From Microcaldota archaeon (lineage in GTDB: Archaea > Micrarchaeota > Micrarchaeia > Norongarragalinales > Norongarragalinaceae), in contig JACRGH010000069.1 in NCBI GenBank assembly GCA_016212375.1, positions 1-33,628 on the forward strand: a stretch of DNA of 33,628 bases. The letters are read 5' to 3'. Below the pieces are notes generated by a model that ran no database searches, was not told the DNA's origin, and saw only the letters and a program-made list of their open reading frames with translations. The position numbers were made by a program, and so were the translations under genes. Each line of letters opens with the position of its first letter. Within the stretch, counting starts at the first letter, position 1. Below, piece after piece: positions 15,354 to 25,557 of this stretch.

Positions 15354-16604
15354 TTATGTCCCGTGCTGCCAACTCTTCAAATAGTGTTCCTGCTCAGCGG
15401 ACAAGACGTCAATCTTGACGCCCTGGGTGTCCAGTTTGGTCTGCGCGACAAATCGGTCCAGCTCATCCGGCAACAAATGTACGCCCGCTTTGAGGGATTT
15501 GCCGTGTTTGAGGAGGTATTCCGCGGCCAACGCCTGGTCCGAGAACGAAAGATCCATGATTTCCGAGGAGTGCCCTTCCGCGGCGGCAAGGTTCGCCAAG
15601 CGACCTTCGCCGATGAGGAAAATCCGTCTGCCGCTGGATAGGGTGTATTGGTCCAGGTTGTCGCGGACCGTCTCTTTTGTTTTTGCCATTTTTCCCAATT
15701 GTTGGACGTTGATTTCGCAGTCAAAGTGGCCGGAGTTGGCCAAAATCGCGCCGTCTTTCATTTTCTGGAAGTGTTTTTCGGTGAGGACGTCCTTATCGCC
15801 TGTGAGGGTGACGAAAAAGTCGCCGTATTCAGAGGCTTTGTCCATGGTCGTCACGGTGTAGCCATCCATGTGGGCTGCGAGGGCCTTGACCGGGTCCACT
15901 TCCGTAATCGTGACTTTGGCACCCATGCCGTGCGCCCGTAAGGCCATGCCTTTGCCGCACCAGCCGTAGCCGGCCACGACGAATTGTTTGCCGGCGAACA
16001 GGGCGTTGGTGGTACGCATGATGGCGTCCAGGGTGCCTTGCGAGGTGCCGTAAAAATTGTCAAAGTAGTGTTTGGTGGGCGTGTCATTGACCGCGATGAC
16101 GGGAAATTCCAATTTGCCGTCGGCCGCCATGGCGCGCAATCGGATGACCCCCGTAGTGGTCTCTTCCTGGCCGCCGACGATTTGCGGCATGAGGTCCCGC
16201 CGGCTTTGGTGCACCGTGTTGATTAAATCCGCGCCGTCGTCGATGACCACGTGCGGCTGGATATCCAGGGCGGAATTGACCGCTTGGTAGTAGTCCTCTT
16301 TTTCAATGCCGCGCCAGGCGTATGTGTCGATGCCGCTTTGTGCCAAGGCCGCCGCGACGTCGTCCTGGGTGCTCAAGGGGTTGGAGCCGCAAAGTGATAC
16401 GTTGGCACCACCGGCTTTGAGTGCCAATACCAGCACGCCGGTTTCCTTGGTCACGTGCAAACAGCAGGCGATGTTTTTGTTGGCAAATGGCTTTTCCTTT
16501 TCAAAGCGTTTGCGGATTTCAGCCATTACGGGCATGTTGTGGTACGCCCAGTCCAGTTTCTGCAGGCCCTGTTGTGCGAGTTTGGGGTTTTTGACTTGGC
16601 TCAT
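15354..16604 (-). CDS. ahcY: Adenosylhomocysteinase (S-adenosylhomocysteine hydrolase)
   Basis: MPVMAEIRKRFEKEKPFANKNIACCLHVTKETGVL, DDGADL, VAGYGWCGKGMALRAHGMGAKVTITEVDPVKALAAHMDGY. Confidence 0.95.
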   Translation of the reverse strand: MSQVKNPKLAQQGLQKLDWAYHNMPVMAEIRKRFEKEKPFANKNIACCLHVTKETGVLVLALKAGGANVSLCGSNPLSTQDDVAAALAQSGIDTYAWRGIEKEDYYQAVNSALDIQPHVVIDDGADLINTVHQSRRDLMPQIVGGQEETTTGVIRLRAMAADGKLEFPVIAVNDTPTKHYFDNFYGTSQGTLDAIMRTTNALFAGKQFVVAGYGWCGKGMALRAHGMGAKVTITEVDPVKALAAHMDGYTVTTMDKASEYGDFFVTLTGDKDVLTEKHFQKMKDGAILANSGHFDCEINVQQLGKMAKTKETVRDNLDQYTLSSGRRIFLIGEGRLANLAAAEGHSSEIMDLSFSDQALAAEYLLKHGKSLKAGVHLLPDELDRFVAQTKLDTQGVKIDVLSAEQEHYLKSWQHGT

Positions 16605-16832
16605 AAAAAAATCACCTAAAACGTGGAATGGCACCTTGGTGTACTCATACGCTTTTTAGGCTTCTGACGGGCAATGCGGTTTGGTCATTCTTTCCCGCTT
16701 TGAGGTTTTCCCATCTTTTTGTTTTCCACGTTTTTTGGCCCTTTTGCAACCGTTTTTTAATGTGGATTCTCAAATTTTTTCATCGGGGTTTTTTCCAATA
16801 CGTGAATCGAGCAAGTCGGGGAATTGGTTTTC

Positions 16833-16964
16833 ATGGCCGTCAGCGGAATGTGGTTGTTAATCGTCTTTTTCGGCATCATCTACGCGCTCCAGCAGGGCGT
16901 CAGCTCCGATTTATTCATTATTATGGGTGCAATTGGGGCGGTGGCATTCGTTACCACCCAATGA
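16833..16964 (+). CDS. 43-aa small membrane protein MAVSGMWLLIVFFGIIYALQQGVSSDLFIIMGAIGAVAFVTTQ
   Basis: Read directly from sequence; two hydrophobic segments; below the supplied ORF-track length cutoff; preceded by a promoter-like TTTTGCAACCGTTTTTTAA. Confidence 0.5.
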   Translation: MAVSGMWLLIVFFGIIYALQQGVSSDLFIIMGAIGAVAFVTTQ

Positions 16965-17183
16965 CGGGTGCCAAAGCGTGCGGTTTGCACGGTGTTCGCC
17001 CGCGGCGTCGTTGGGTTTCAAGACGTTGGGGTTTTTACGAACGCCCGTCCGGGTTTGTGTTTCCATTTTAGCCACTTTTTGCTTTTTTGCTTCCTGTTTT
17101 TCACATCCGTTTATCAATTTTTGGATTTTTCGTCGGTTTTTTCGCGGTTTTCTTTCCGTTTTCCGTTTCACGCACCCGCGGGT

Positions 17184-17391
17184 ATTTTATATCAGCGGGG
17201 CGCAAATCGAGAGCAATCAATGCCCGAACGTATCGGGCGCATCCGCGGTGAGGCTTTGTCTTCGAGTCGGATGCGACGCACCTATTATCGCGCGTTTGGA
17301 TCTTGAGGCCTTTTTCCGCGGCAAGCAATCGGGGAAGCGGGTTTTATGTCCATGGGCCACTTGCGGTGCGGGGCACGACGGCGTCCGTCGT
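17184..17391 (+). promoter_or_regulatory. TATA-like promoter and hairpin-rich leader upstream of the ATP synthase operon
   Basis: TTTTATAT at ~17185; hairpins GCCCGA-ACGTA-TCGGGC (17222-17238), CGCATCCG…CGGATGCG (17238-17275), ACGACGG-CGT-CCGTCGT (17375-17391). Confidence 0.45.
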
Positions 17392-17445
17392 CCAAGACCA
17401 TTGAAAATTGAATTCCAAGATTTGAATAATTCGGGTGGAACTTAC

Positions 17446-17787
17446 ATGTCAACGGAACACGCTCATGGTTCATCGGATTCGTCAAGCGAAATGACGCGCA
17501 ATTTGCAGGCGTTGCACGATGAGGAATCACGTCTTAAGGATGATGCGATTGCCTTGGTGCAGGAAAAGCAGGCTTTGTTGGATTCGGCTCGAAAAAAAGC
17601 GCAGGCCCTCCTGGATAAGGCCCGTGAAAAAGCCGAATCCGAGCGCGAAAAGATCCTATCCGCCATGCAGGCCAAGGTGGATGCGGAAAAAAATGAGTTG
17701 CTGAAAAAAGCCGACCGCGATGCGGCCGCTTTGCGCAAGAAAAAATTGAACCTGACGTCCAAATTGTTACCCTTGGTGTTTCCCTAA
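17446..17787 (+). CDS. atpH: A-type ATP synthase subunit H-like coiled-coil protein
   Basis: Ala/Lys/Glu-rich coiled coil immediately upstream of subunit I in canonical archaeal order. Confidence 0.7.
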   Translation: MSTEHAHGSSDSSSEMTRNLQALHDEESRLKDDAIALVQEKQALLDSARKKAQALLDKAREKAESEREKILSAMQAKVDAEKNELLKKADRDAAALRKKKLNLTSKLLPLVFP

Positions 17788-17806
17788 ACCGAACTGTCGA
17801 CTGTCT

Positions 17807-19738
17807 ATGTTTTTCCCTGAAAAATTAGTCAAAATCCGGGCGTTTTGCCCCGTCCCCAAGCGTGCCGCGCTGGTCGACGCCCTCTATGAATTCGGCGTCA
17901 TCCACGTCTCGGATGCCAAAACCTTTTCCTCGTCCAAGCCGTTGGACCATTTCCGCATCGTCTCGGAACGTCTCATTTCATTGCGCGCGGTGGCAAGCCA
18001 ATTGGCCATTTTGCCTGCGATTGATTCCCGCGACGTCCCGCTGGATGTGCTTTTGGCGGAATATGAGCGGCTCAAAGTCGATGAGTGGTCGTCCCTGTTG
18101 AAGCAGGTGGACCAATTGCGTGCCAACGTCGCGGAACTGGACGAGCGCCAAAGCAAGTTGCGCCCGTTCCGGAAATTGGACATCGATTCCCGCGTCATGG
18201 CGTCAAGCCGTCTGGGTTTTGCCTATTTCGCCCCGGGTCCGCATTTTTCATGGGATGCACTCCAAGAAGTCCAAGCCGGAAAAAAAGGCTCATGGCATGC
18301 GCCCCAACAGGTGCATTTTGAATCCACCCAGGTGCGCGACGGAAAGGAAAATTATGTATTTTTGGCCTACGACCTCCGATCGTCCGAGCAGGTGCAAAAA
18401 GCCTTGGGGACCGCTGCCAAAGTCTTCGAGATTCCGGCCCTGCTCGGAGGCGGCACGTTCGTCCATGCCTATGACGAATTGGAACTGCACTTGCAAACCG
18501 CGCACGCCGATTTGGCCGCTTCCATGCGCCGTGTGGATTGGTTCGTCCAGCACAAAGGTCGCGCGTTTTCCGAATTGTTAGGGGGTTTTGAAATCGCCGC
18601 GAAAAAAGCGGAATTGCCCACCAAGTTCGGCCAAAGCCAATTGCTTAATGCGGCGGAAGGCTGGATTCCGGAAAACCGGTTTGACCAATTGGCGGCTGCC
18701 TTGGAATCCCGTTTGGGTACGTCCGTGTTGTTGGAAAAAGTTCCCACGAGCCAGACGCCGCCGACCAAATTGGACAACCCGCGTCCCATCCGGCCGTTCG
18801 AATTTTTGGTCAAAGCCCTCTCCCTTCCGGATTACCATGAATTGGACCCCACTATCTTGGTCTTTATCTCATTTCCCATTTTCTTCGGCATGATTTTGGG
18901 AGACGTCGGCTACGGCCTGTCCATGGTGGCCCTCTCGTTTGTCATGCGCCAAAAATTCAAGGAAGGCTTTTTCCGCAGCATCTCCGGCATGATGATGTTC
19001 TCCGGCATCTGGACGGTAGCCTGGGGTTTCGTCTTCGGTGAGTTCTTCGGCGCGGAAAGCATTTTTGGTTACGCGTTGCACCCTGTCATCCACCGCTTGG
19101 AAACCGAAGGCATCCTGCACTTGATGCAATTGTCATTGCTGTTCGGTTTCGTCCACCTCTCGTTGGGCTTCATCGTAGGCGCCTACGTGGCGTTCAAGGA
19201 AAATCATCTGAAGCACATGGCGGCGAAGATTTCATGGCTTTTGTTGATGGTCTCCATCATGGCCTATTTGGCGATTTCGGCGAATATTGACGGTTTGGCG
19301 CTGTTCGCGGTCTACGGCTCGGCGTTGCCGTCCGTTGCTTGGCTGGCACTGATGACCGTATCGTTGGTCAGTTTGCTTCTGACGGAAGGGGTCAACGCGT
19401 TGGTCGAATTGCCCGGCGTGGTGGGTAACGTGGTCTCGTATTTGCGTATCATGGCACTTGGCATCGTTGGCGTGGTCCTTGCGGGAATGGTCAACCAAAT
19501 CCCGCTGAAACCCTCGTTGGACCCGGCGGGCTTGTTGTCTTTCGTCCTGTTCAGTATCGCGTTCGTCGTGGGCCAGATTTTCGTTCTGGGCCTGGGTATC
19601 TTCGAGTCGTCCATCCAGTCATTGCGTCTTCATTACGTCGAGTTTTTCTCGAAATTCTACCACGGCGGGGGGCACGCCTTCGTGTCGTTACGGGAGGAAT
19701 CCAATCGGAAAAAAGCGAGCCGTTCGGGTGGGGTTTAA
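17807..19738 (+). CDS. atpI: A-type ATP synthase subunit I
   Basis: 643 aa; N-terminal cytosolic part, C-terminal multi-helix region with PIFFGMILGDVGYGL and PGVVGNVVSYLRIMALGIVGVVLA. Confidence 0.92.
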   Translation: MFFPEKLVKIRAFCPVPKRAALVDALYEFGVIHVSDAKTFSSSKPLDHFRIVSERLISLRAVASQLAILPAIDSRDVPLDVLLAEYERLKVDEWSSLLKQVDQLRANVAELDERQSKLRPFRKLDIDSRVMASSRLGFAYFAPGPHFSWDALQEVQAGKKGSWHAPQQVHFESTQVRDGKENYVFLAYDLRSSEQVQKALGTAAKVFEIPALLGGGTFVHAYDELELHLQTAHADLAASMRRVDWFVQHKGRAFSELLGGFEIAAKKAELPTKFGQSQLLNAAEGWIPENRFDQLAAALESRLGTSVLLEKVPTSQTPPTKLDNPRPIRPFEFLVKALSLPDYHELDPTILVFISFPIFFGMILGDVGYGLSMVALSFVMRQKFKEGFFRSISGMMMFSGIWTVAWGFVFGEFFGAESIFGYALHPVIHRLETEGILHLMQLSLLFGFVHLSLGFIVGAYVAFKENHLKHMAAKISWLLLMVSIMAYLAISANIDGLALFAVYGSALPSVAWLALMTVSLVSLLLTEGVNALVELPGVVGNVVSYLRIMALGIVGVVLAGMVNQIPLKPSLDPAGLLSFVLFSIAFVVGQIFVLGLGIFESSIQSLRLHYVEFFSKFYHGGGHAFVSLREESNRKKASRSGGV

Positions 19739-19805
19739 ATCATGCCGACGGAATCACACATCACGCGTATGGAAAAGCATTTTTCAAATTGAGGTGAATT
19801 AAAGT

Positions 19806-20036
19806 ATGGCCGTAGATTTAGGTTCGGGTTTGATCGCCATCGGCGCAGGTCTTGCCGTTTTGGGCGGTGCGTTGGGCACGGCCTACGCACAAGGAAATAT
19901 TGGCGCCGCGGGCATGGGCCTTTTGGCTGAACGCGAAAGCGCATTCGGAACCGTCATCATTTTGTTGGCGTTGCCGGAAACCATCGTCCTGTTGGGCTTC
20001 ATCATCGGTTTCCTGCTGTTGGGCAAGATTGCTTAG
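19806..20036 (+). CDS. atpK: A-type ATP synthase subunit K (c-ring proteolipid)
   Basis: 76 aa two-helix hairpin, AYAQGNIGAAGMG…LLALPETIVLLGFIIGFLLL; GAGGTGAA Shine-Dalgarno-like upstream. Confidence 0.92.
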   Translation: MAVDLGSGLIAIGAGLAVLGGALGTAYAQGNIGAAGMGLLAERESAFGTVIILLALPETIVLLGFIIGFLLLGKIA

Positions 20037-20091
20037 ATTCCCTAAGCATCGCTCGTTAACCCCATCATAGGTTGGAAGTGCCACTTATCCC

Positions 20092-20643
20092 ATGACTTTG
20101 GACCATCTTCGAAAGGAAATCCGCCAGGAGGCCCAGCGGACGCGCCGCGACGCGCTAAAGGACGCCGAAAACGAAAGTGACGCAATTGTCAAGGAGGCTG
20201 AAAACCAGGCCAAATCCCTCTTGGAATCCTCGCGGCAAAAAGCCGAGGATGACGCGTCACAAAAGCAAAGCCTGGTCTCCGCCGCCCGCCTTGAGGCGAA
20301 AAAACGCATCGCCGAGGCCCGCGACGAACTGGTAGCCGTCCAATTGGGCGAGGTCCGCGAGGCGTTGCGGGAATTCGCCGATTCGTCCAAGTACGACGGT
20401 GTTCTGAAGGACTTGGCCAACAGCGGTGCCGAGGCATTGGGTGGAAAAGTCCGCATCTTGGCCCGTAAAAAAGATTTGCCCAAACTCAAGAAATGGGGTT
20501 ATTCGGATGTGGATGAATTGGATTGTTGGGGCGGCTGCATCGTGGTCACAACCGATGGCCGCATCCGGATGAACCAGACATTCGAGGCCTTGTACGAACA
20601 GGGTTTGGAAAAACTGCGCCAAGGTATTTTCGAGGAATTGTAA
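20092..20643 (+). CDS. atpE: A-type ATP synthase subunit E
   Basis: N-terminal long coiled coil, C-terminal DCWGGCIVVTTDGRIRMNQTFEALYE typical of subunit E. Confidence 0.9.
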   Translation: MTLDHLRKEIRQEAQRTRRDALKDAENESDAIVKEAENQAKSLLESSRQKAEDDASQKQSLVSAARLEAKKRIAEARDELVAVQLGEVREALREFADSSKYDGVLKDLANSGAEALGGKVRILARKKDLPKLKKWGYSDVDELDCWGGCIVVTTDGRIRMNQTFEALYEQGLEKLRQGIFEEL

Positions 20644-20645
20644 CT

Positions 20646-21668
20646 ATGGTCGATTTGGAATACGGATACGGTTGCACACGCATCAAGGCACTTGAGACCC
20701 GGCTTCTGACCCGAAAGCAATGGGCGGATTTGTTCAGCGTATTTTCACTGCCCGAAATGACCGTGATGCTGCAGGAAACGTCCTACAAGGACGCGCTAAT
20801 CCGCGCCTCCCAGAAACACGCGGGAATCGAATTGCTGATGGTCGGCCTAGCGGACAATTGGGTTCAGACGTTGCGCACCATCGAACGCATCATCCCGGAT
20901 AAGGCGAAAAGCGCGTTGGACGTCCTGTTGCGCGAATGGGAAGTGCAAGACGTCAAGACCGTCTGCGCCAAAAAAGCCTTGGGACAAATCGTTTCCATGG
21001 ATGAGCTTTCCGTTGCAACCGAATCCAGCCGCAAATTGTGCGAAAAACTCATGGAACAAAAAGATTGGGCCTCGTTGCTCAACGTGCTGAAAAGCTCTTG
21101 GTATGGCGATGCGTTGCGCGCCGATTTTACCCGCATGCAGGACCCTGCCGAGTTCCGCTTGGTAAGCCAGGCTCTGGACCGGGCGTACGCCCAGCAAGTG
21201 TCCGAGGTGCTCAAAGCCAAAGCCCATCCCAACACCCGCGCTTTGCTCCGGCTGCGCCAGGAATTTTTGCACACCATGATCGTCCTCCGGCTCAAACCCA
21301 TCGCGTCCTCGGCTGACATTGAAAAGGAATTGTTCGGAACGCCGTCGCAAAAAGTCCGTGACCTCCTTGGGGCCGCCAATCTGGATGAGGCCGTTCGTTT
21401 GTTGGGTCTGCCGGATTCCGTACTTGCGATTTACCATGAAAAGAACGCCTTGAGCGCCATCGAACTGGGCCTGGAAAAACAATTCGTCCAGACGGCACTC
21501 AAGAAGTTCCGCGCCTCCGTCTTGAATTTCGGCGTGGTCATCGGGTTTTTGTACCTTAAATCCGCGGAAATTGCCAACCTCAAGCGTTTGGCGCTTGGGA
21601 AGTATTTCGGCGTGGAAGACCAGTTCAGGCCGTTTTTGTTGCAGGAAATCACCGGTGCATCCTCATGA
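20646..21668 (+). CDS. atpC: A-type ATP synthase subunit C
   Basis: YGYGCTRIKALETRLLTRKQWADL; position in operon; C-terminal EIANLKRLALGKYFGV. Confidence 0.88.
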   Translation: MVDLEYGYGCTRIKALETRLLTRKQWADLFSVFSLPEMTVMLQETSYKDALIRASQKHAGIELLMVGLADNWVQTLRTIERIIPDKAKSALDVLLREWEVQDVKTVCAKKALGQIVSMDELSVATESSRKLCEKLMEQKDWASLLNVLKSSWYGDALRADFTRMQDPAEFRLVSQALDRAYAQQVSEVLKAKAHPNTRALLRLRQEFLHTMIVLRLKPIASSADIEKELFGTPSQKVRDLLGAANLDEAVRLLGLPDSVLAIYHEKNALSAIELGLEKQFVQTALKKFRASVLNFGVVIGFLYLKSAEIANLKRLALGKYFGVEDQFRPFLLQEITGASS

Positions 21669-21991
21669 AAGACTCCATTGCCGTCGTAGGGGATTCGGAA
21701 ACCGTGTTGGGCTTCCGGTTGGCGGGTATCCAAAAGGCGTTTACGACCAATGCGGCGGCCGATGACGTGGATGCCGTGTTGGAAACCGCGCTTTTTACGC
21801 CGCAGGTCGGCATCCTTATCGTCAGCCAGGACGCGATGGAAAAAGCGTCCGCTAAAATGCGGAAAACTACGGAAGAAAGCACCAAGCCGGTCGTGGTCGT
21901 CATTCCCGGCAAGAATACGAAAAGTGCCAAGGGTAGTTCAAATTTGGCTCAGTTGGTCAAGCGCGCCATCGGCGTGGACATTATGAAATAG
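21665..21991 (+). CDS. atpF: A-type ATP synthase subunit F
   Basis: MKDSIAVVGDSETVLGFRLAGI…; ATGA overlap with atpC. Confidence 0.92.
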   Translation: MKDSIAVVGDSETVLGFRLAGIQKAFTTNAAADDVDAVLETALFTPQVGILIVSQDAMEKASAKMRKTTEESTKPVVVVIPGKNTKSAKGSSNLAQLVKRAIGVDIMK

Positions 21992-22201
21992 GTTTTGGAC
22001 CGCGGGCTACAACACGGGTCCGGTTCAAAGACTAAAAAAATTCATTACGAAAAAGCGCAAGGAAAAAAACGGTACGAAAAAGCAAGGAAAAAACGTTAAA
22101 AAAAATAAAAACCAAAATGACGAAAACAACGCCGCCAGAAAAAATCGCCAAACAAAACAAAAAATATTCACAAAAAATTTCAACAGAAGGTGAAACTGCT
22201 C

Positions 22202-23980
22202 ATGGGAAAACTTTCTAAGATTTCAGGCCCGGTCATCGTTGCAGAAGATATGCTCGGCGCGCAAATCAACGAAGTGGTCAAAGTCGGCGACGAGGAGTTG
22301 CTGGGCGAAATCATCGCCTTGAAATACGACAAAGCCAGCATCCAGGTCTACGAGGACACCGCCGGCCTCAAACCCGGCGACAAAATCGTCGGCACCGGCG
22401 CACCCCTCCAAGTGGAACTGGGCCCCGGCTTGCTCAAAGGCGTGTTCGACGGTATCCAGCGTCCGTTGGACGTCATCATGCAGCGCACCGGCGCGTTCAT
22501 CCACCGGGGTGTGAACATCCCGGCGTTGGATGTCAAGGCCAAATGGGAATTCCAAGCGTTAGCCAAAAAAGGCGATACGGTCCACCCTGGTGACGTCCTC
22601 GGTACGGTCCAGGAGACCAACATCGTGCATCAGATTTTGGTGCCGCCGTACGTCAAGTCCGGCAAATTGGGGTCCTTCAAATCCGGCACGTACACCGTGC
22701 GCGATACCATCGGTGAAATCGGCGGGACCAACGTGGGTCTTTCGCAGATGTGGTCGGTACGCTCGCCCCGGCCTTCAAAAGAAAAATTGCGCTTTTCCAC
22801 CCCCCTGGTCACCGGCAAACGTATCATGGATACGTTTTTCCCCATTGCCAAAGGCGGTGCGGGCGCCATTCCCGGACCGTTCGGCTCCGGCAAGACCGTG
22901 AACCAGCAGGATTTGGCCAAATACTCCGACGCGCAAATCATCATCTACGTCGGTTGCGGCGAACGCGGCAACGAAATGACGGAAGTGCTTACGGAGTTTC
23001 CGAAATTGGAAGACCCGCGCACCAAGAAGCCCCTGATGGAGCGCACCGTTCTGATTGCCAACACGTCGAACATGCCGGTGGCCGCGCGTGAGGCGTCCGT
23101 CTATACGGGCATCACCCTCGCGGAGTACTACCGTGACATGGGCTATTCGGTGGCGCTCATGGCCGACTCCACTTCGCGGTGGGCTGAGGCCATGCGTGAG
23201 ATTTCCGGCCGCATGGAAGAAATGCCGGGCGAAGAAGGCTACCCTGCGTATTTGGGTCGCAAATTGGCCGAATTCTACGAACGCGCCGGCTCGGTCCAAT
23301 GTTTGGGCTCGCCGAACCGCGAAGGCTCGGTGACCGTCATCGGCGCCGTTTCTCCGGCCGGTGGCGACATTTCCGAACCGGTTTCCCAAGGAACGCTCCG
23401 TATTACGAAAGTATTCTGGGCGCTCGATGCGAACCTATCGCGTCGCCGCCACTACCCGGCCATCAACTGGCTGAAAAGCTACTCGCTGTACGACAATGAG
23501 CTGGCCGACTGGTACGCAGACAACGTGGCAAAAGACTTCTACCCCATGCGCGCCTTTGCCATGGGCCTTTTGCAAAAAGAGGAAGAATTGCAGAACATCG
23601 TGCAATTGATTGGTCCGGATGCGTTGCCGGAAAAAGAACGGTTGGTTCTGGAAGCCACCAAGATGATCCGCGAGGACTTCTTGCAACAAAACTCGTTCGA
23701 CCCGCAGGACGCGTACGCTACGCCCGCGAAGCAGTATTGGATGCTTAAGACCATCCTGCACTTCTTTGACAAGGCGAATGATGCGTTGGCGTTGGAGATG
23801 CCGTTGGATAAAATCATGTCCGCCAAAGGCCGCGAGCAGATTCCGGGACTCAAACGCGTGCCGGATGCCGATATCAAGAAGTCGTGCGAGGCTATCCAGA
23901 AAGACCTGGATGCCGCTTTGACGCCCCACGGTCATGGGAAAGCGCATGCCGAAGAGTCCAGCCACAAGGCGAAGGCATAA
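22202..23980 (+). CDS. atpA: A-type ATP synthase catalytic subunit A
   Basis: [17 protein letters not shown]-loop [43 protein letters not shown]; no intein. ATG at 22202 preferred over GTG at 22190. Confidence 0.97.
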   Translation: MGKLSKISGPVIVAEDMLGAQINEVVKVGDEELLGEIIALKYDKASIQVYEDTAGLKPGDKIVGTGAPLQVELGPGLLKGVFDGIQRPLDVIMQRTGAFIHRGVNIPALDVKAKWEFQALAKKGDTVHPGDVLGTVQETNIVHQILVPPYVKSGKLGSFKSGTYTVRDTIGEIGGTNVGLSQMWSVRSPRPSKEKLRFSTPLVTGKRIMDTFFPIAKGGAGAIPGPFGSGKTVNQQDLAKYSDAQIIIYVGCGERGNEMTEVLTEFPKLEDPRTKKPLMERTVLIANTSNMPVAAREASVYTGITLAEYYRDMGYSVALMADSTSRWAEAMREISGRMEEMPGEEGYPAYLGRKLAEFYERAGSVQCLGSPNREGSVTVIGAVSPAGGDISEPVSQGTLRITKVFWALDANLSRRRHYPAINWLKSYSLYDNELADWYADNVAKDFYPMRAFAMGLLQKEEELQNIVQLIGPDALPEKERLVLEATKMIREDFLQQNSFDPQDAYATPAKQYWMLKTILHFFDKANDALALEMPLDKIMSAKGREQIPGLKRVPDADIKKSCEAIQKDLDAALTPHGHGKAHAEESSHKAKA

Positions 23981-24005
23981 TGTTACTGAAAAGGTGTATT
24001 GCTCT

Positions 24006-25385
24006 ATGATTAAAGAATACCAAACTGTCAAAGAAATTTTTGGCCCCATCGTCTTCGTCGAGGACGTGCCTGCCGCGGCGTATAATGAGACCGTGGAAAT
24101 CATCATGCCGTCGGGTGAAAAACTCAAAGGCCAGGTATTGGAATCGTCCAAGGGCCTTGCCGCCGTGCAGGTGTTCGGCGCCACGACCGGCCTTGATACG
24201 CATAAAACGAAGATCCGGTTTTCCGGAGAAACGCTGAAGATTCCGGTATCCGAAGACATGTTGGGCCGGGTGTTTGACGGAACGGGTCAGCCTTTGGACA
24301 AAGGCGCGCCCGTTACGTCGTCGGAACGCCATGACATCAACGGCTTTGCCATCAACCCCTATGCCCGTGCCGAGCCGCACGACTTCATCCAAACGGGTAT
24401 TTCCACCATCGACGCGCTGAACACGTTGGTGCGGGGTCAGAAATTGCCCATTTTTTCGACAGCCGGTTTGCCGCATAATGAATTGGCCGTACAAATCGCC
24501 CGCCAGGCCACGGTCCGCGGTTCCGGCGAGGAATTCGTCGTCGTTTTTGCGGCCATGGGCATCACCAACGCCGAAGCGCAGTTTTTCATGAAGGACTTCG
24601 AGAAAACCGGAGCTTTGGAGCGTGCCGTGCTTTTCCTGAACTTGGCCAACGACCCCTCCATTGAGCGTATCCTGACGCCCCGCATGGCCCTCACTACGGC
24701 TGAATATTTGGCCTATGAAAAGGATATGCAGGTACTGGTCGTCATGACTGATATGACCAACTACTGCGATGCGTTGCGTGAAATCGCCGCCGCGCGCCAG
24801 GAAGTCCCGGGTCGTCGTGGCTATCCGGGTTACATGTACACCGACTTGGCGTCCCTGTACGAGCGTGCCGGAACCATCAAGGGCAAAAAAGGTACGGTGA
24901 CGCAGTTACCCATCTTGACCATGCCGGAAGAAGACATTACTCACCCCATCCCGGACTTGACCGGCTACATTACGGAAGGGCAGATTGTGCTTTCCCGTGA
25001 ACTTCACCGTAAGAACATCTACCCCAACGTAGACGTCCTGCCTTCACTGTCGCGTTTGATGAATCTCGGTATCGGGCCCAAACGCACGCGTGAGGACCAC
25101 GCCGGCGTATCTTCGCAATTGTACGCGTCATACGCTCAAGGGCGGGATTTGCGCCAATTGGTCGCGGTCGTCGGCGAAGAAGCGCTGGGGGATAAGGACA
25201 AGAAATTCCTGAAATTCGCCAACGAATTCGAGGCGCGCTTCATCCAGCAGGGCCGCAACGAGAACCGCTCGGTCGAAGATTCCTTGGATTTGGGCTGGGA
25301 ATTGTTGTCCATCATCCCGGAAGACGAATTGAAGCGTGTCAAGCCGGAACATTTAGAGAAATACGGCCGTAAGTTCCGCACGTAA
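24006..25385 (+). CDS. atpB: A-type ATP synthase subunit B
   Basis: [21 protein letters not shown]…[43 protein letters not shown]. Confidence 0.97.
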   Translation: MIKEYQTVKEIFGPIVFVEDVPAAAYNETVEIIMPSGEKLKGQVLESSKGLAAVQVFGATTGLDTHKTKIRFSGETLKIPVSEDMLGRVFDGTGQPLDKGAPVTSSERHDINGFAINPYARAEPHDFIQTGISTIDALNTLVRGQKLPIFSTAGLPHNELAVQIARQATVRGSGEEFVVVFAAMGITNAEAQFFMKDFEKTGALERAVLFLNLANDPSIERILTPRMALTTAEYLAYEKDMQVLVVMTDMTNYCDALREIAAARQEVPGRRGYPGYMYTDLASLYERAGTIKGKKGTVTQLPILTMPEEDITHPIPDLTGYITEGQIVLSRELHRKNIYPNVDVLPSLSRLMNLGIGPKRTREDHAGVSSQLYASYAQGRDLRQLVAVVGEEALGDKDKKFLKFANEFEARFIQQGRNENRSVEDSLDLGWELLSIIPEDELKRVKPEHLEKYGRKFRT

Positions 25386-25389
25386 GGAC

Positions 25390-25432
25390 GCCGCAACGAC
25401 GGCCCTTTTTAATTTTTTTTATTTTTTTAAAT
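25390..25432 (+). terminator. Weak hairpin plus T-rich tract between atpB and atpD
   Basis: GCCG-CAACGA-CGGC followed by CCTTTTTAATTTTTTTTATTTTTTT. Confidence 0.4.
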
Positions 25433-25557
25433 TTTCAAACACAAAACGCTTGCCGCTTCAAAAAAGTGCTGCCGGAAAGCGCAAGGAAGAAAATAATTTT
25501 TTAATCCAAATTGAAAAGAGCAAAAAAGAAAAAACTCAATCCTTGAAGTGACTTGTC

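Noticed and set aside
16927-17445. Long open frame extending upstream of atpH (ORF 16927-17787)
   Set aside because: The upstream part has low-complexity Phe/Arg composition, overlaps the 43-aa ORF and the structured leader, and shows no family similarity; atpH most likely starts at 17446.
22862-22910. Intein at the ATP synthase A-subunit P-loop (a known archaeal insertion site)
   Set aside because: The P-loop GPFGSGKT is continuous and the protein has normal length.
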